Under the pieces are notes generated by a model, which saw only the letters and a program-made list of their open reading frames with translations, did not search any database and was not told the origin of the DNA. DNA of 64,000 nucleotides from Phytophthora hibernalis (Eukaryota > Oomycota > Peronosporomycetes > Peronosporales > Peronosporaceae), in contig JAAKBF010000218.1 of the NCBI GenBank assembly GCA_012656075.1, forward strand, positions 434,001-498,000. The letters are read 5' to 3'. A program made the position numbers and the translations under genes. Below, piece by piece: positions 41,397 through 51,820 of this stretch. Within the stretch, counting starts at the first letter, position 1. Each line of letters begins with the position of its first letter.

Positions 41397-44300
41397 CTAA
41401 CGTCTCTCATAGTTGACGAAACGCAACGCTAGTAGACCAAGAACTCTCAGTATGAAGATGATCAGCACGACGACCCCCATGTTGCGTAGCAATTGGTCGT
41501 GGTGAGCACCGAAGGTGTACTCCACGTAGTCCTTGACGTTCGAGAACGTGAGTGTGACTGGAGCATTGAGCAATGCTCGACAACCAATGTCAGAATCGCC
41601 TGTTGCTGGGCAATTAGCGAACACGAGTGCGGCGAGTGCGCTGAACGAGTATCGCAGCGGGACGATCTGGTAGAGCCACTTGTACCCGGCAGGTATGGAA
41701 TTCACCGGCGGATTGAAACCCATGAAGAGGAAGCTGGCAGTGTTGACAACCACGCCGACCACCATAGCCAGCTCTGCCGTCGGGAGTGCGTAGGCCAGCA
41801 ATTGACCCATGTAAACTTGCAGCAGCACAAGGAGAGCTGTGTTGACCCAGAACAGTGCACCGGACGCGATACCGCCCGTGAAGCCTACCAAGGGGTAGAA
41901 AAACAGAGAAAAAAGCAATGTGCTTGCAAGCACGTACGGTATCTCGACGATTGATCCGGCGATGAAGTACCAGAGCGCACTGTAGGTCTGACCGGCACGC
42001 TCTCGGTAGAAAGAAGCTCGGTCGCCCACCGCGACAGGCAGCACACCGAAAAATGACACGATTCCGTTGAACCCCGTTGCAATGAAGAGCATGCCAACAC
42101 CAGCATTTGCACCAGCGTACGACCCGTAATCTGCTTCGAGAAAAGCAACTCCAAAGATCAGCGCAAGCACCAGCGAGATACCAGCACGCGTAATGTTGTA
42201 GGACGCTGTTCGCCAGTATGACCTGAAGCTGCGCTGCAGCAAGAAGTGAAGCTGTACGAGTGCTCCCGCAGCACGCTTTCTTGCGAACGTCAGTTCAGCA
42301 TGGCTCTCTGAAAGGCATGCAACACCGGGCTCTTTCATCGCAGCATCTAGCTGCTCTTGGAGTTTGCTTGCCTTGAAAATGTCCGCAAAATCCACTGTTG
42401 CCGTACACCCCAAATTCTTGCTGGCGATGTTCACTCCCGCTCCAATGCACTCAAGCATCCAGGTGGCTGGATTAGCTTCCGACTGAAGAGGAGCGACGCC
42501 AGGAAGATTTTCAAAGTACTGCACTAGATCGCGGCAGTTTGGACCGACATCACCAAAGTAGACTGTTCGACCACCACGCTGCAGCAGCAACACGCTATCA
42601 AAGAGTGCGAAGACCTCAGCTGACGGCTGGTGAATAGTGGTGAGCACGGTTCGACCCGAACGCGCCACTTTCTGCACGCCTTGCATGATGGCTTTCGCAG
42701 CAGCGGCATCAAACCACTGGTGGGCTCGTCGAGGAATAGGATGCTGGGTTGAGCAGCCAGCTCCACACCGACTGTGAGTCGTTTGAGCTGCTCCATCGAT
42801 GCTCCGCGAACGATCCGGTCAGCAATGGGTTGAAGGTCGAGCAGATCCAAACACTCACGAACCGTGTCCTGCTTCACGCTATCCGGGACCTCGGCTGGTT
42901 GTCGAAGGAAGGCACTAAACGTAAGAGCTTCACGAAACGTGGCGCCTTCGCAGTGCACGTCTGTTTGCTCGCAGTAACCAGTGCAGCGACGCATTGCCAA
43001 GTCTGTAGCTTCGTGGCCATTAAGTAAAATACACCCGCGCACCGACCCTCCCGGTTTGCGGTGTGCGATGACGTCCATCAACGTGGTTTTCCCAGCACCA
43101 GATGACCCCATAAGCGCAGTCATGAATCCCGGCCGCGCGAACCCCGAGACGCCGTTCAGAATCTGCAGCATATCATCTGGTGCATTGTTTCGGCTCAAAG
43201 TCTCATCATCTTGATTCTCTGCGTCGCTATCTTCTTCCTGAAGGTGGAGGTGGTGTGGCATCGGGACTGAATACCAGATATCCTCAAATGCTAGCGTGAC
43301 AGGGACGAAGTTTGCTTCACCACCAACGGAACGCTGGACGGTGATTCCCACCGAGTCCGTCCCTCGTGGGGTCTTAACCAGGTCGTACGAACTGTCGTTT
43401 GCTTGCTGCGACTTGGTTGTGCGTTGAGTTGTCCCAGCAGCTTCAACTTCGATATTCGCTGACACTCCAGCGTTTCCGCCCTCGGGACCCTCGAAGCGTC
43501 GATGCTCGAGAGCCCACACGGCAAGGATCAAGAAAAGGAGATAGCAACAGACAACAAATACCATACTGAGATCCACATATTGCTTGTTTGCTGGTACGTC
43601 GAACAGCGATAGGTAGTACTCTCCCATGGTACTTCCGGAGAGAGAACAATAATCGACGCCTCCGTAAATGCAGACATCAAATTGTGGCGCTCTAAACTGG
43701 TTCACAGCGAGTCCACGGATGCTCCAGGCTACAGGACTGGCCCAGTACAGCCAAATGAGATAGTCGGGTATTTCATCTTTTGGGATAGCAAAACCTGAAA
43801 ACATCACGAAGAAGAGTACAGAAAGCATAGCCATTGGCATCGCCACATTCATGTTGGGTGTGAGCGCCACCAACAGGAAATACCAAGCACCGAACGCTAG
43901 ACTGGAGAGAAAGATAATCGCTTCGTAGCGCACGAAGATCTCAACATCGGGCACAAAACCGCAGAGCCAGTAAACAAGTGATCCAAACACGAGAGTCTCG
44001 AACAGCGCCACCGGTATATGGCTCAGTGTGCTAGCAAGCACGAACGACGACGATCGATAAAAGTTGGCTCGACGCTGACGGTAGAAAATGTCGCGGGCCT
44101 CGAACAGTGTAGGGATTTGAGCTGCCTGGCCCAAGGAAACGAAGAAGACCACTGAAAAACCACGCCCATGATCACCTGCACGTCGGTAGCCTCAAAGTTG
44201 TAGAATATGCTTGCATAAAGCAGCCCCATGACTATCGTCATTACCGTCCGCCCCACGACAAACGCGACATTGCGGCTAAGGACAAGCATCTCACGACGAA

Positions 44301-45669
44301 CAAGAGTCATCGTGCTTGCCACGAAGCTTTGCTGGAACTCAGGGATAACATCCATGTACGTGTGTGCATTTTCCACTGCACTCGCATCCATTGGTGTCTC
44401 CAGCTGTTGCAACTTCCGTTGATGGATCGAAGACTCTGAAAACACCGCTGCGAACTGCTCCACAGTACGAGGCGGTTCTTGATTTGAGCGTGAACTCAGC
44501 GTTTGATACCGAATTTGCTCATCGGTGCCCAGATCCATCAAAAAGTCTGCGAAGTCACGCCCTGGCGGGCAGTAGAAGCCGAGAGATTCAAAGTATCCTC
44601 GAGCCTCTTTCACGGGGCCATGATAAGCCACACGCCCACCCATCATCAGCAACACATCGTCAAACAGTTGAAAGACCTCAGGGGCTGGTTGCAACAGTGC
44701 AGCAACAACTGTTTGACCGAAGGAGTACACACGACCTCGCAAAGTCGAAACGATATCGAAGGCTGCAGCACTATCGATTCCAGTGGTGATACTGTCTAAG
44801 AACAACGCGAGCTTGAACCCGACCAGCATTTCACCAGTCGTGACGCGCTTGCACTCGCCACCGGACACGCCACGCTGCAAATTGCCGCCGATGATTGTTT
44901 CTGCGCAGTGTTGCAACCCAAGCAACTCCAAAGTGATCTGTGGCAGGTGACGCAGCAATGAGCGTGCGGTCGCCTGCGCCTCTGCATTTCCCTCAGCCGT
45001 TGCTGCATGACTCAGCAGCTTGCTGACATGCTTCTTAAAGTACGCAGTGCTGCATGTGTGCGCGAACTCGTGCGTCTCACGCACCGTGAGTGGACAAATG
45101 CAAGTCTTGTTGCGGTACGTAGGCTGCAAACTGCGGTAAACGGCTCGCCAGTGATTCACGAGACTCCTCGTTGTACGTCACGTCGCCTTCAACGGTGACA
45201 TCTGCACTTTCGACGGGGAATCGACCGCTCAGCAATTGCAGTAGCGACGACTTCCCGATCCCGGTTGACCCAGTACCAGTGTCATGGTGCCCGGTTTGAA
45301 GACACCCGAGATATCTCGGAGAATGTACCGGTTGATGTCTTGATCACCTCGCTTCAAGAACGGTGGAACGCAAGCACCGAGGCTCTTGGTCACCGCTCGA
45401 CGAAACACGGTCGGCAGTGTCGGAAGCTCCGAAATGGTTGCACCCGTTGCGTCTTCATGAACGACGGGTGTCACCACCGAAAGCGAGAGATTGCGCACTC
45501 GGATTTCCATCTGAGGAAGCGACTGCCCTGCAGCGCGACGAAACTTGTTTGCCACGGACCGGTGGAACTCGTCGGGCCCTGCAGCCAGGAACGCGCTTGC
45601 CGAGGTGTCGGGAACCATTTCTGGATCATGTTCACCGCTTGGCTTGTCATTATCTTGGCCACTCGCCAT
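41397..45669 (-). CDS. Full-size ABCG/PDR drug-resistance ABC transporter (frameshifts in sequence)
   Basis: Minus strand, order NBD1-TMD1-NBD2-TMD2, the PDR topology; plasma-membrane export of drugs or lipids by family. The N-terminus (MASGQDNDKPSGEHDPEMVP) is at 45669. NBD1 Walker A GQPGSGKSSL is interrupted near 45262 by one missing G. Its signature is VSGGECKRVTTGEM and its Walker B LFLDSITTGIDSA, with Ser where catalytic Glu is usual. TMD1 spans about 44300-43530. NBD2 has Walker A GSSGAGKTT, signature SMEQLKRLTVGVEL and Walker B ILFLDEPTSG. TMD2 ends at FVNYERR. Further one- or two-base losses sit near 45108, 44150 (T run) and 42705 (T run). Sequence error is likelier than decay, because everything else is conserved. 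Confidence 0.85.
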
Positions 45670-46152
45670 TCGTGAAGTTTGGACTGCAAACTTGACGTGG
45701 ACTGCTGGTGGCGATTTCGGAAGTGATAGATCGACGTGCTGGAAGATCGAAAGCCCAAACAGTCGAAAGGCCCCGGATGGATGGACTCCAAGGCAAAGTC
45801 TCCGCTACAACCGCAACGATTTTATGTTTTGTCAGCGTCAAAAGGCATAAGCGCAAATAAAAAGGCAACACATCACCAGACTTCAACGTACCTGCCGATG
45901 GAAAGGTGTTCGTACCGAAAAGCAGCGCGAAGGGTTCAGAGCTGTGTACGCGTGTGTCTGTATCTCTGTCAATGAAATCCCAACTTCCGCACATCAGTTC
46001 CCTTCAAACATCGTTCCAGTCACACCCCACACAACATGGAAAAGAGTGGTGCCTGCAGTGTCGCCAAAAACAACTGCAGCCACATTCGAGTAGAAAGTCC
46101 TTCATTGGAGTAGCGCGCCTTACTTCGTCCGCGGTCTAGCTGTGTGACAACT
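45670..46152. other. Intergenic between ABC transporter and Rpn8
   Basis: About 480 bp containing the ABC transporter 5' region (minus strand) and the Rpn8 3' end. No other gene is supported. Confidence 0.45.
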
Positions 46153-47187
46153 CTACGGGGCCTTTTCGCTTGTCTTGTCCTTGACGTCCTTCTTCTCTTC
46201 CTTCTTCTCTTCCTTCTTGTCCGTGAAGCCTACCTCCTCCGACTCTTTGTACTTAATCTTGTTGTTCACGAGGTTGTGGAGCGCAATCGTACAGCGAATG
46301 AGCGACGACAAGTAGATCACCTGCAGCAAGAAAAAGTAACAGCCATCAGTACCCTTCCCACGTCAAAACCTCCACCAGCCACGTACAAAGTGCATGTCGT
46401 TGGTCTTCATGAACATGGAGCGCACGAGCGCCTCCACGTTCAGATTGGGCAGCAGGTTGAAGATGGTCTGCATGTTGTAGATGATCTGGTGGTTGGGCGG
46501 CAGTCGTCCAGCTACGACGTTCTCGAGGTACGTCTTCATCTCCTCGAGCCGCTCCTTGAGTCCGTTGAGCGCCGTCATCTTGTGCTTCACTTGGCCAGCC
46601 AATGAGCTCACGGACGGGTCGTTGATGTCTCGTAGCAGGTGCTCGACGCCCACCTCTTCGGCCTCGTAGGCGCCTACCGTGGACTTGATGTGCTTGAAGA
46701 CGCGCTTGATGGCCTTGCCGTCCTCCTCCACCTCCTCCACGGAGCCATAGGCCGTGGTAGGCAGCCCCTCCACACTGGGACGCACGTCGCAGATGACCAG
46801 CACCGGGTTGGGGCAGTAGCGACGGAACAGGTCGTCGATGTCCAAGTCGGCCTTGCGGATCTTGGGGCCGGAGCTGTAGAAGCCCACGATGCGCTCCTTG
46901 GCGTTGATCTTCTTGAACATCTGGTACATGTTCTCCAGGAAGTCGTGGTCCAGGTACCAGATCCCGGGGTTGCGCAGGTCCTCGTCGAAGGGCACGGCGA
47001 ACGAGTTGGTGATGTCGCACTTGCCGTGGAACGTCGAGCCCAGCAAGACGCCCACCACGCGCTTGCTCGTGTCGCGCGCCACGCGGTTGTAGTGGTCCAC
47101 GATGCTTAGAAGAACAAGCGGATGCGTCACCACCTCCTCGGGCAGCTGCAGCTTGCTGCCCGTCGTCTCCGTCTTCTCGGCCGACAT
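46153..47187 (-). CDS. RPN8: 26S proteasome regulatory subunit Rpn8 (PSMD7), MPN domain
   Basis: Non-ATPase lid subunit that pairs with deubiquitinase Rpn11. Two exons: 47187-46387 and 46320-46153, with a 66-nt GT-AG intron that joins MKTNDMHF to VIYLSSLIRCTIALHNL. The MPN domain starts at PLVLLSIVDHYNRV and has RVVGVLLGSTFHGKCDITNS. The H-x-H and Asp of the JAMM zinc site are absent, as expected for the catalytically dead Rpn8. The helical C-terminus ends in a Lys/Glu (KEKE) tail, KKEEKKEEKKDVKDKTSEK. I chose the ATG at 47187 because the longer frame upstream has no conserved sequence. Confidence 0.93.
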
Positions 47188-47330
47188 TAAACGATATCTT
47201 CCTCGTGCTACGATGATAAATCTAATCTTCCCCCTCTGAAGTAGACATGGTGGGTGTACACCAGTTACATTTTGTTTTAAGTAACGACACGAAGTAGCGT
47301 TAGTGTTCGAACACATCTTGTAGTTCCGAC

Positions 47331-48383
47331 ATGCCTCCGACAGCTTCAACGGTGCGCGCCATCTACCGCTGTCTGCTGCGTGACGCGCGCGATCTGCAGC
47401 GCACGCCGCACTTCAACGTCCGTCGTGGGTTGCAACTGGAGCAGTGGGGCAGTGGTGGCTTCGTGGAGCCGCAGTCGACCAAGCAGCAGAGCAATGACGC
47501 GACGGTGCTCACGTCGTTAAAGGAATTCCAGCGACTGCGGGACGATGCGCTACGCTTGGGATTTTCCAGTGTGGACGTCGTTCAGAGCATCCGACAGGGA
47601 TTCCGACAGAATGTGCAACTGAAAGACCCCAAGGTGACAAGTGGAGATGTTGTGGATGGAGGAGGGAAGAGCTGACGGTCTCGTGTTGCAGGCTGTGAGT
47701 GCGAAAGTGGACGAAGCAATTGAGTGCGTGCAATTGCAGTTAATGAGGGGTGTTGCTTAGGTTGTGATGGTTGTGTACCATTGAATTTGGATGTTGCAGA
47801 ACTTTGGGCGAACTGTCGGAGCAGCTTTTGCTGGCTCAGTGCTCGAGTGGTACGTGTCCAGTTTGGATTGGGATGGGTCGTCTGCTGATGAGGTTTCTGT
47901 TGTTGCTGCAGTGACGGTGACAAACTGCGTCCGCATTGAGGCGACAAGCCAGTACGTGGAGAGCCACAGCGACCCGGCCGCCAACAAGTACCGCTTCGAG
48001 TACCGGGTAACCATCACCAACCAAAGTAAGAAAGCATGTGGCCATGAACTTGCGAACGAATTCAACTCAGTGAATGCGTTCTACTGTACACTGTAGACAC
48101 GGATAACTCGGTCCAAATTCTGGGACGCCAGTACACGTTCGTGAGCGAGAAGGGCGAGAGGATCGCGCTGCCTCGAAACTCGCCAGGCGTTGTTGGCGCT
48201 ACGCCGGTGCTGGGGCCGGGTCAGACGTTCGAATACGCGAGTGGTGTAGACATCAACGCTCCACGCGGATCCGTGACGGGCTGTCTACATGCTGTACGAA
48301 AGTCGAAAGAGCAGGACCACGACGGAGATGCCTTTGACGCGCTTGTGTCCAAGTTCACTCTTCTGGCGCCGTCGGCGATCTAG
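47331..48383 (+). CDS. ApaG-domain protein with N-terminal helical LYR-like region, 5 exons
   Basis: Exons 47331-47633, 47692-47723, 47800-47849, 47912-48025 and 48097-48383; all introns are GT-AG, 58-76 nt, and the joins keep frame (261 residues). The N-terminal 100 residues are helical with VRAIYRCLLRDARDL, resembling the LYR motif of mitochondrial assembly factors, then EAIETLGELSEQL. The C-terminal ApaG/DUF525 beta-sandwich begins VTVTNCVRIEATSQY and includes YRFEYRVTITNQ, VQILGRQY and GQTFEYASGVDINAPRGS. The second to fourth exons are very short, so the gene is easily missed. ApaG domains bind partners or phosphate compounds, and here the role is unknown. It is divergent from Rpn8 with about 140 bp between the starts. 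Confidence 0.85.
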
Positions 48384-48854
48384 GCGCGACTGATGAGCTC
48401 GCCCCATAGACGTACGTGTGAAGCGCAAGCAGCGAGATGATTTGTTTCAGTGCTGCAAAGGAGTGAGCCGCGACTAAGCCGAAGCAGAAACAGGAAATGC
48501 GCAACCCGTTGTCGACGATGATCTTTCTCATCATCCCGGCACCGCAAAGTTACCGTGGCCTGTGAATACCGTTGCTCTGTGTCAATGCCGAGGCGTTGCC
48601 TGCAGCACGAGAACGCGAAGACGTATGTGTATGGATCTTGTGCTGCTCCTATGGAAATGAAACTGGGACCTAGAGACCCCCTCTCGGGTCGAAGACTTTG
48701 TACATGTGATACTGCAACTTCTCTCCTCGCTTCAGAGAGCTTGCATGAAATGGGACCCTGCAGACGATGTCGAGCTGTTTGTTGTTTTCATGCACCACCA
48801 CACTCGTATCCTTGCTCCTTCCCTTCCATCCACCAAGCAATTGCTTCGCATCGC
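48384..48854. other. Intergenic between convergent genes
   Basis: About 470 bp between the ApaG-protein stop and the malic enzyme stop. No further gene is seen. Confidence 0.5.
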
Positions 48855-50855
48855 TTACTCGACCAGCGCGTGGTACGTCGGGTAATACATCTTGGACGCG
48901 ACGAAGTCCTCTAGAGTCGCGCCGCGCCGGATCGTAGGCCGCAAGCCAGCGACGTCTTCCTCGATGGCAGTCTCGCAGACAGCCGTAGCCACCTTGAGCG
49001 ACACGTCACGGATGTTCTCCACGGACGGGAACACCTGGCCGTTCGCAATCTCCTCCGGGGTCATGCACTGCGAAAGCGCCTTGGCGGCCGTGTAGAGCAT
49101 GCCATCAGTCACACGCGTTGCCTGAATAACCGACGCCGCCAGACCCACACCCGGGAAGATGAACATGTTGTTGCACTGGCTGATGTTGTACTGCGTGCCG
49201 TTGTACATCACGGGCGGGAACGGACTGCCGCTAGCGAAAACGCACTTGCCCTTGGTCCACTCGTAGGCCTGTTCGGCCGTGCACTCCGCCACAGAGGTGG
49301 GGTTGGACAACGGGAATACAATCGGGTGCTCCGTGTGCTTTGCCATCTCCTCGACAGCCTCCTGCGTGAACGCACCAGCAGCAGCACTTAGACCCATGAG
49401 CATCGTGGGCTTCGCTTGCTTAATCACATCGACGAGGCTCGTCTTGTCGGCGATATCCCTGCGTGAGAAGAACTGCTGGCCCGAGTTCAGCGAGTCGCGG
49501 GACTCACCGAGTAGACCATGCTGATCGACAATGTAAAATCGCTCGCGTGCCTCGTCGGCCGTCATGCCTTCACGCAGCATACCCTGCAGCAGCGTAGTCG
49601 CCACACCCAGTCCAGCGCTACCGGCACCAAGAATGACAATACGCTGTTCATTCAACGGGATGTCCACACGCTGGCAAGCGCTTAGAGCGCCAGCCAGCAC
49701 CGTAGCACCCGTTCCTTGGATGTCATCGTTGAAGCAGAGCTGCTTCAGACGGTACGCGTTGAGCACGTCCGCAGCGTGCTCGCTTGAGAAATCCTCGAAC
49801 TGCACCAGCACCTTGGGCCAACGGTGACGCACAGCGCGCATGAACTCGTCCACCATGGACCAGAACGCCTCGCCCGTGAGACGTGGCTGCTGCACTCCAA
49901 GGTAGTACGGGTCGTCCAGGAGCTTCTGGTTGTTGGTACCCGTGTCCAGCATCACCGGGAGAACCTTGCGCGGGTCAATACCACCGGCAGCCGTGTACAG
50001 CGCCAGCTTACCAATAGGGATACCCATACCGTTTGCTCCGAGGTCGCCCAGACCCAGGATACGGCTACCGTCGGTGACCACGATCACCTCCACATCGTCG
50101 CAGGGCCAGTTGTGCACCATGGCGCCGAACTGACTGCGGTCGCGCGTGCTGAAGAACATACCACGCGGGCGTCGGAACAAGTGGCCGAACTTCTGGCACA
50201 CCAGACCGACCGTCGGGGTGTACACGACAGGGGCTAAAGTTGAAGGACACGAAACACAACTGTCAGCCACAACTACACTCAACTACGGCAATGCAATAAC
50301 AGCCTGAGTACGCACCCATCTCCTTCATGTGCTTGATCAGGAGACGGAAGAAGAGCGTCTCGTTACGGTCGTGCAGGTCCGTGAGGAAGCGGCTCTTGCT
50401 GAGCGGGTCCTTCTCCTGCGAGAAGGTCTCGTACAGCTTGGTGAGCTGCGCATCCACCGAGAGACGGCGCGGCGGAACCAGACCACGCAGACCTGACGTG
50501 CATCAACACAGACAAGCAAAGCCAACAATGAAAGGTTAGATAGGGGTCGAGTGCAGTAAAGTGTACACAGCATTGTACCGAGGCGGTCGCGCTCGACGTG
50601 CGGGAAGCCCGTGCCCTTGTTGTAGAGCGGGTCGTGGATGATGTTGAGCCCCTTGAGGCCCGTCTTAATGGGCGGGTTGTACTTGCGCAGCGTCGTGAGG
50701 TACGTGTCCAGCAGGTCGTGCTCGGAGCCCGAGGGCTCAATGGCGTCCTCGTCCTCCTCGTGGTCCTGGGTGGAGACGGGCGCCGACAGGAAGCGCGCGT
50801 GGGCGGCGGCGACCTGCAGGGAGCGCTTCTGGGCACGCAATTGGCGCGCCAGCAT
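48855..50855 (-). CDS. Mitochondrial NAD(P)-dependent malic enzyme, 3 exons
   Basis: Oxidative decarboxylation of malate to pyruvate, giving NADH or NADPH. Exons on the minus strand: 50855-50579, 50492-50316 and 50233-48855; introns 86 and 82 nt; 610 residues. The N-terminus MLARQLRAQKRSLQVAAAHA is Arg-rich without acid residues, typical of a mitochondrial presequence. Conserved blocks are GLRGLVPPR, VVYTPTVG (catalytic Tyr), TDGSRILGLGDLGANGMGI, LVQFEDF, CFNDDIQGTG (metal site), the NAD-binding GAGSAGLGV, PLSNPTSVAE and FIFPGVGLAA. No frameshift is seen. Coenzyme preference cannot be read with confidence. Confidence 0.93.
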
Positions 50856-50900
50856 CGTGCAGGATGGGGGCGGAGAGAACGGAACTTGGCTGCTTGGGCG

Positions 50901-50917
50901 GGAATTGCCGAATGAGA
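50901..50917 (-). promoter_or_regulatory. Inr+FPR core promoter of malic enzyme
   Basis: On the minus strand TCTCATTCGGCAATTCC fits the initiator plus flanking motif, about 46-60 nt before the ATG at 50855. Confidence 0.6.
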
Positions 50918-51775
50918 CCAAGCGGACTACGAACAGCTACGCGGAGCGTGTCAGCCTTGCGACGTTTATGTCCGCCACACCAAGTATCCGGTTGAAGCCG
51001 CGCGCTATTAGCCGGCAGTATGCAGGTGCGATGGTGACACCGAAAGGCTTGCGGGCGTCTCAAGACGTAGGAACGAAGCTGGCGTCAGGTTGACGAGCAC
51101 AATTGTGCACTTGAGTTTTTGAAGATCAGGCGCCGTTTCCCGGTCACGTGGCAGTGATTTTAGTGTCGAGGAATCTTTGGCAGCGATGCCACGTTGAAGC
51201 GGGTTGCAATTCTCCTACGCTGCTCGGTCAATTGGAATTAGTTCCGAGTAAATGTACCGGTATCGGTACATGCGCATGTAGACACGCCGCCAGCGGCGAT
51301 TTGCTAGCTAGTCGCAGAACGACAACGCTGTGCCAGGCAGCACCGCACCAGAAGCCCATTGTGACTGGCATCGCCACCATTTTCCTCTTCGTCCAAGCGG
51401 CCGCTTGTCCTCGCCAGTGCTGCGATCAACACCAGTCAGCAGCAATGGCTCCCCGCCACCACCATTGGTGGCGCCAACGCTGATTAGAGCGGAAGGCGAA
51501 CCAGCTCGATCACGACGCGCACATCCAAACACGCCCCGGCTAACAGTGCAAGTGCGCACTTACTAAGTACGAACTCAGTACCGGTACATGTTAAAGACAC
51601 CATCCGGCTGTGTACGCGACACCAGTTATAGGTGCACCACACAAAACGTTTACAATTCCACATTTTATGCGAAATGTGCGATGCGGCGTAAATCACAAAA
51701 GCGGCATAGTGAGTCCAAGTGTACGTCATCCGCACTTAACCCATACATACGTCCAGCCAAAACAAAAATCCTCTC
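50918..51775. other. Intergenic between malic enzyme and villin
   Basis: About 860 bp, divergent promoters at both edges. ACCGGTA and TACATG words recur. No gene is supported. Confidence 0.45.
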
Positions 51776-51790
51776 GCTCATTTGGCAACA
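51776..51790 (+). promoter_or_regulatory. Inr-type core promoter of villin
   Basis: GCTCATTTGGCAACA matches the oomycete initiator with a partial flanking motif, about 35-45 nt before the ATG. Confidence 0.55.
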
Positions 51791-51820
51791 AGCAGCTTGA
51801 AGGAAAAGATCACGAACAGC

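Noticed and set aside
46346..47020. A 224-codon minus-strand frame
   Set aside because: Alternate frame of Rpn8 with His/Arg-rich shadow composition.
47331..48383. Bacterial origin (transfer) of the ApaG gene
   Set aside because: ApaG domains are widespread in eukaryotes and the gene has four typical introns and local base use.
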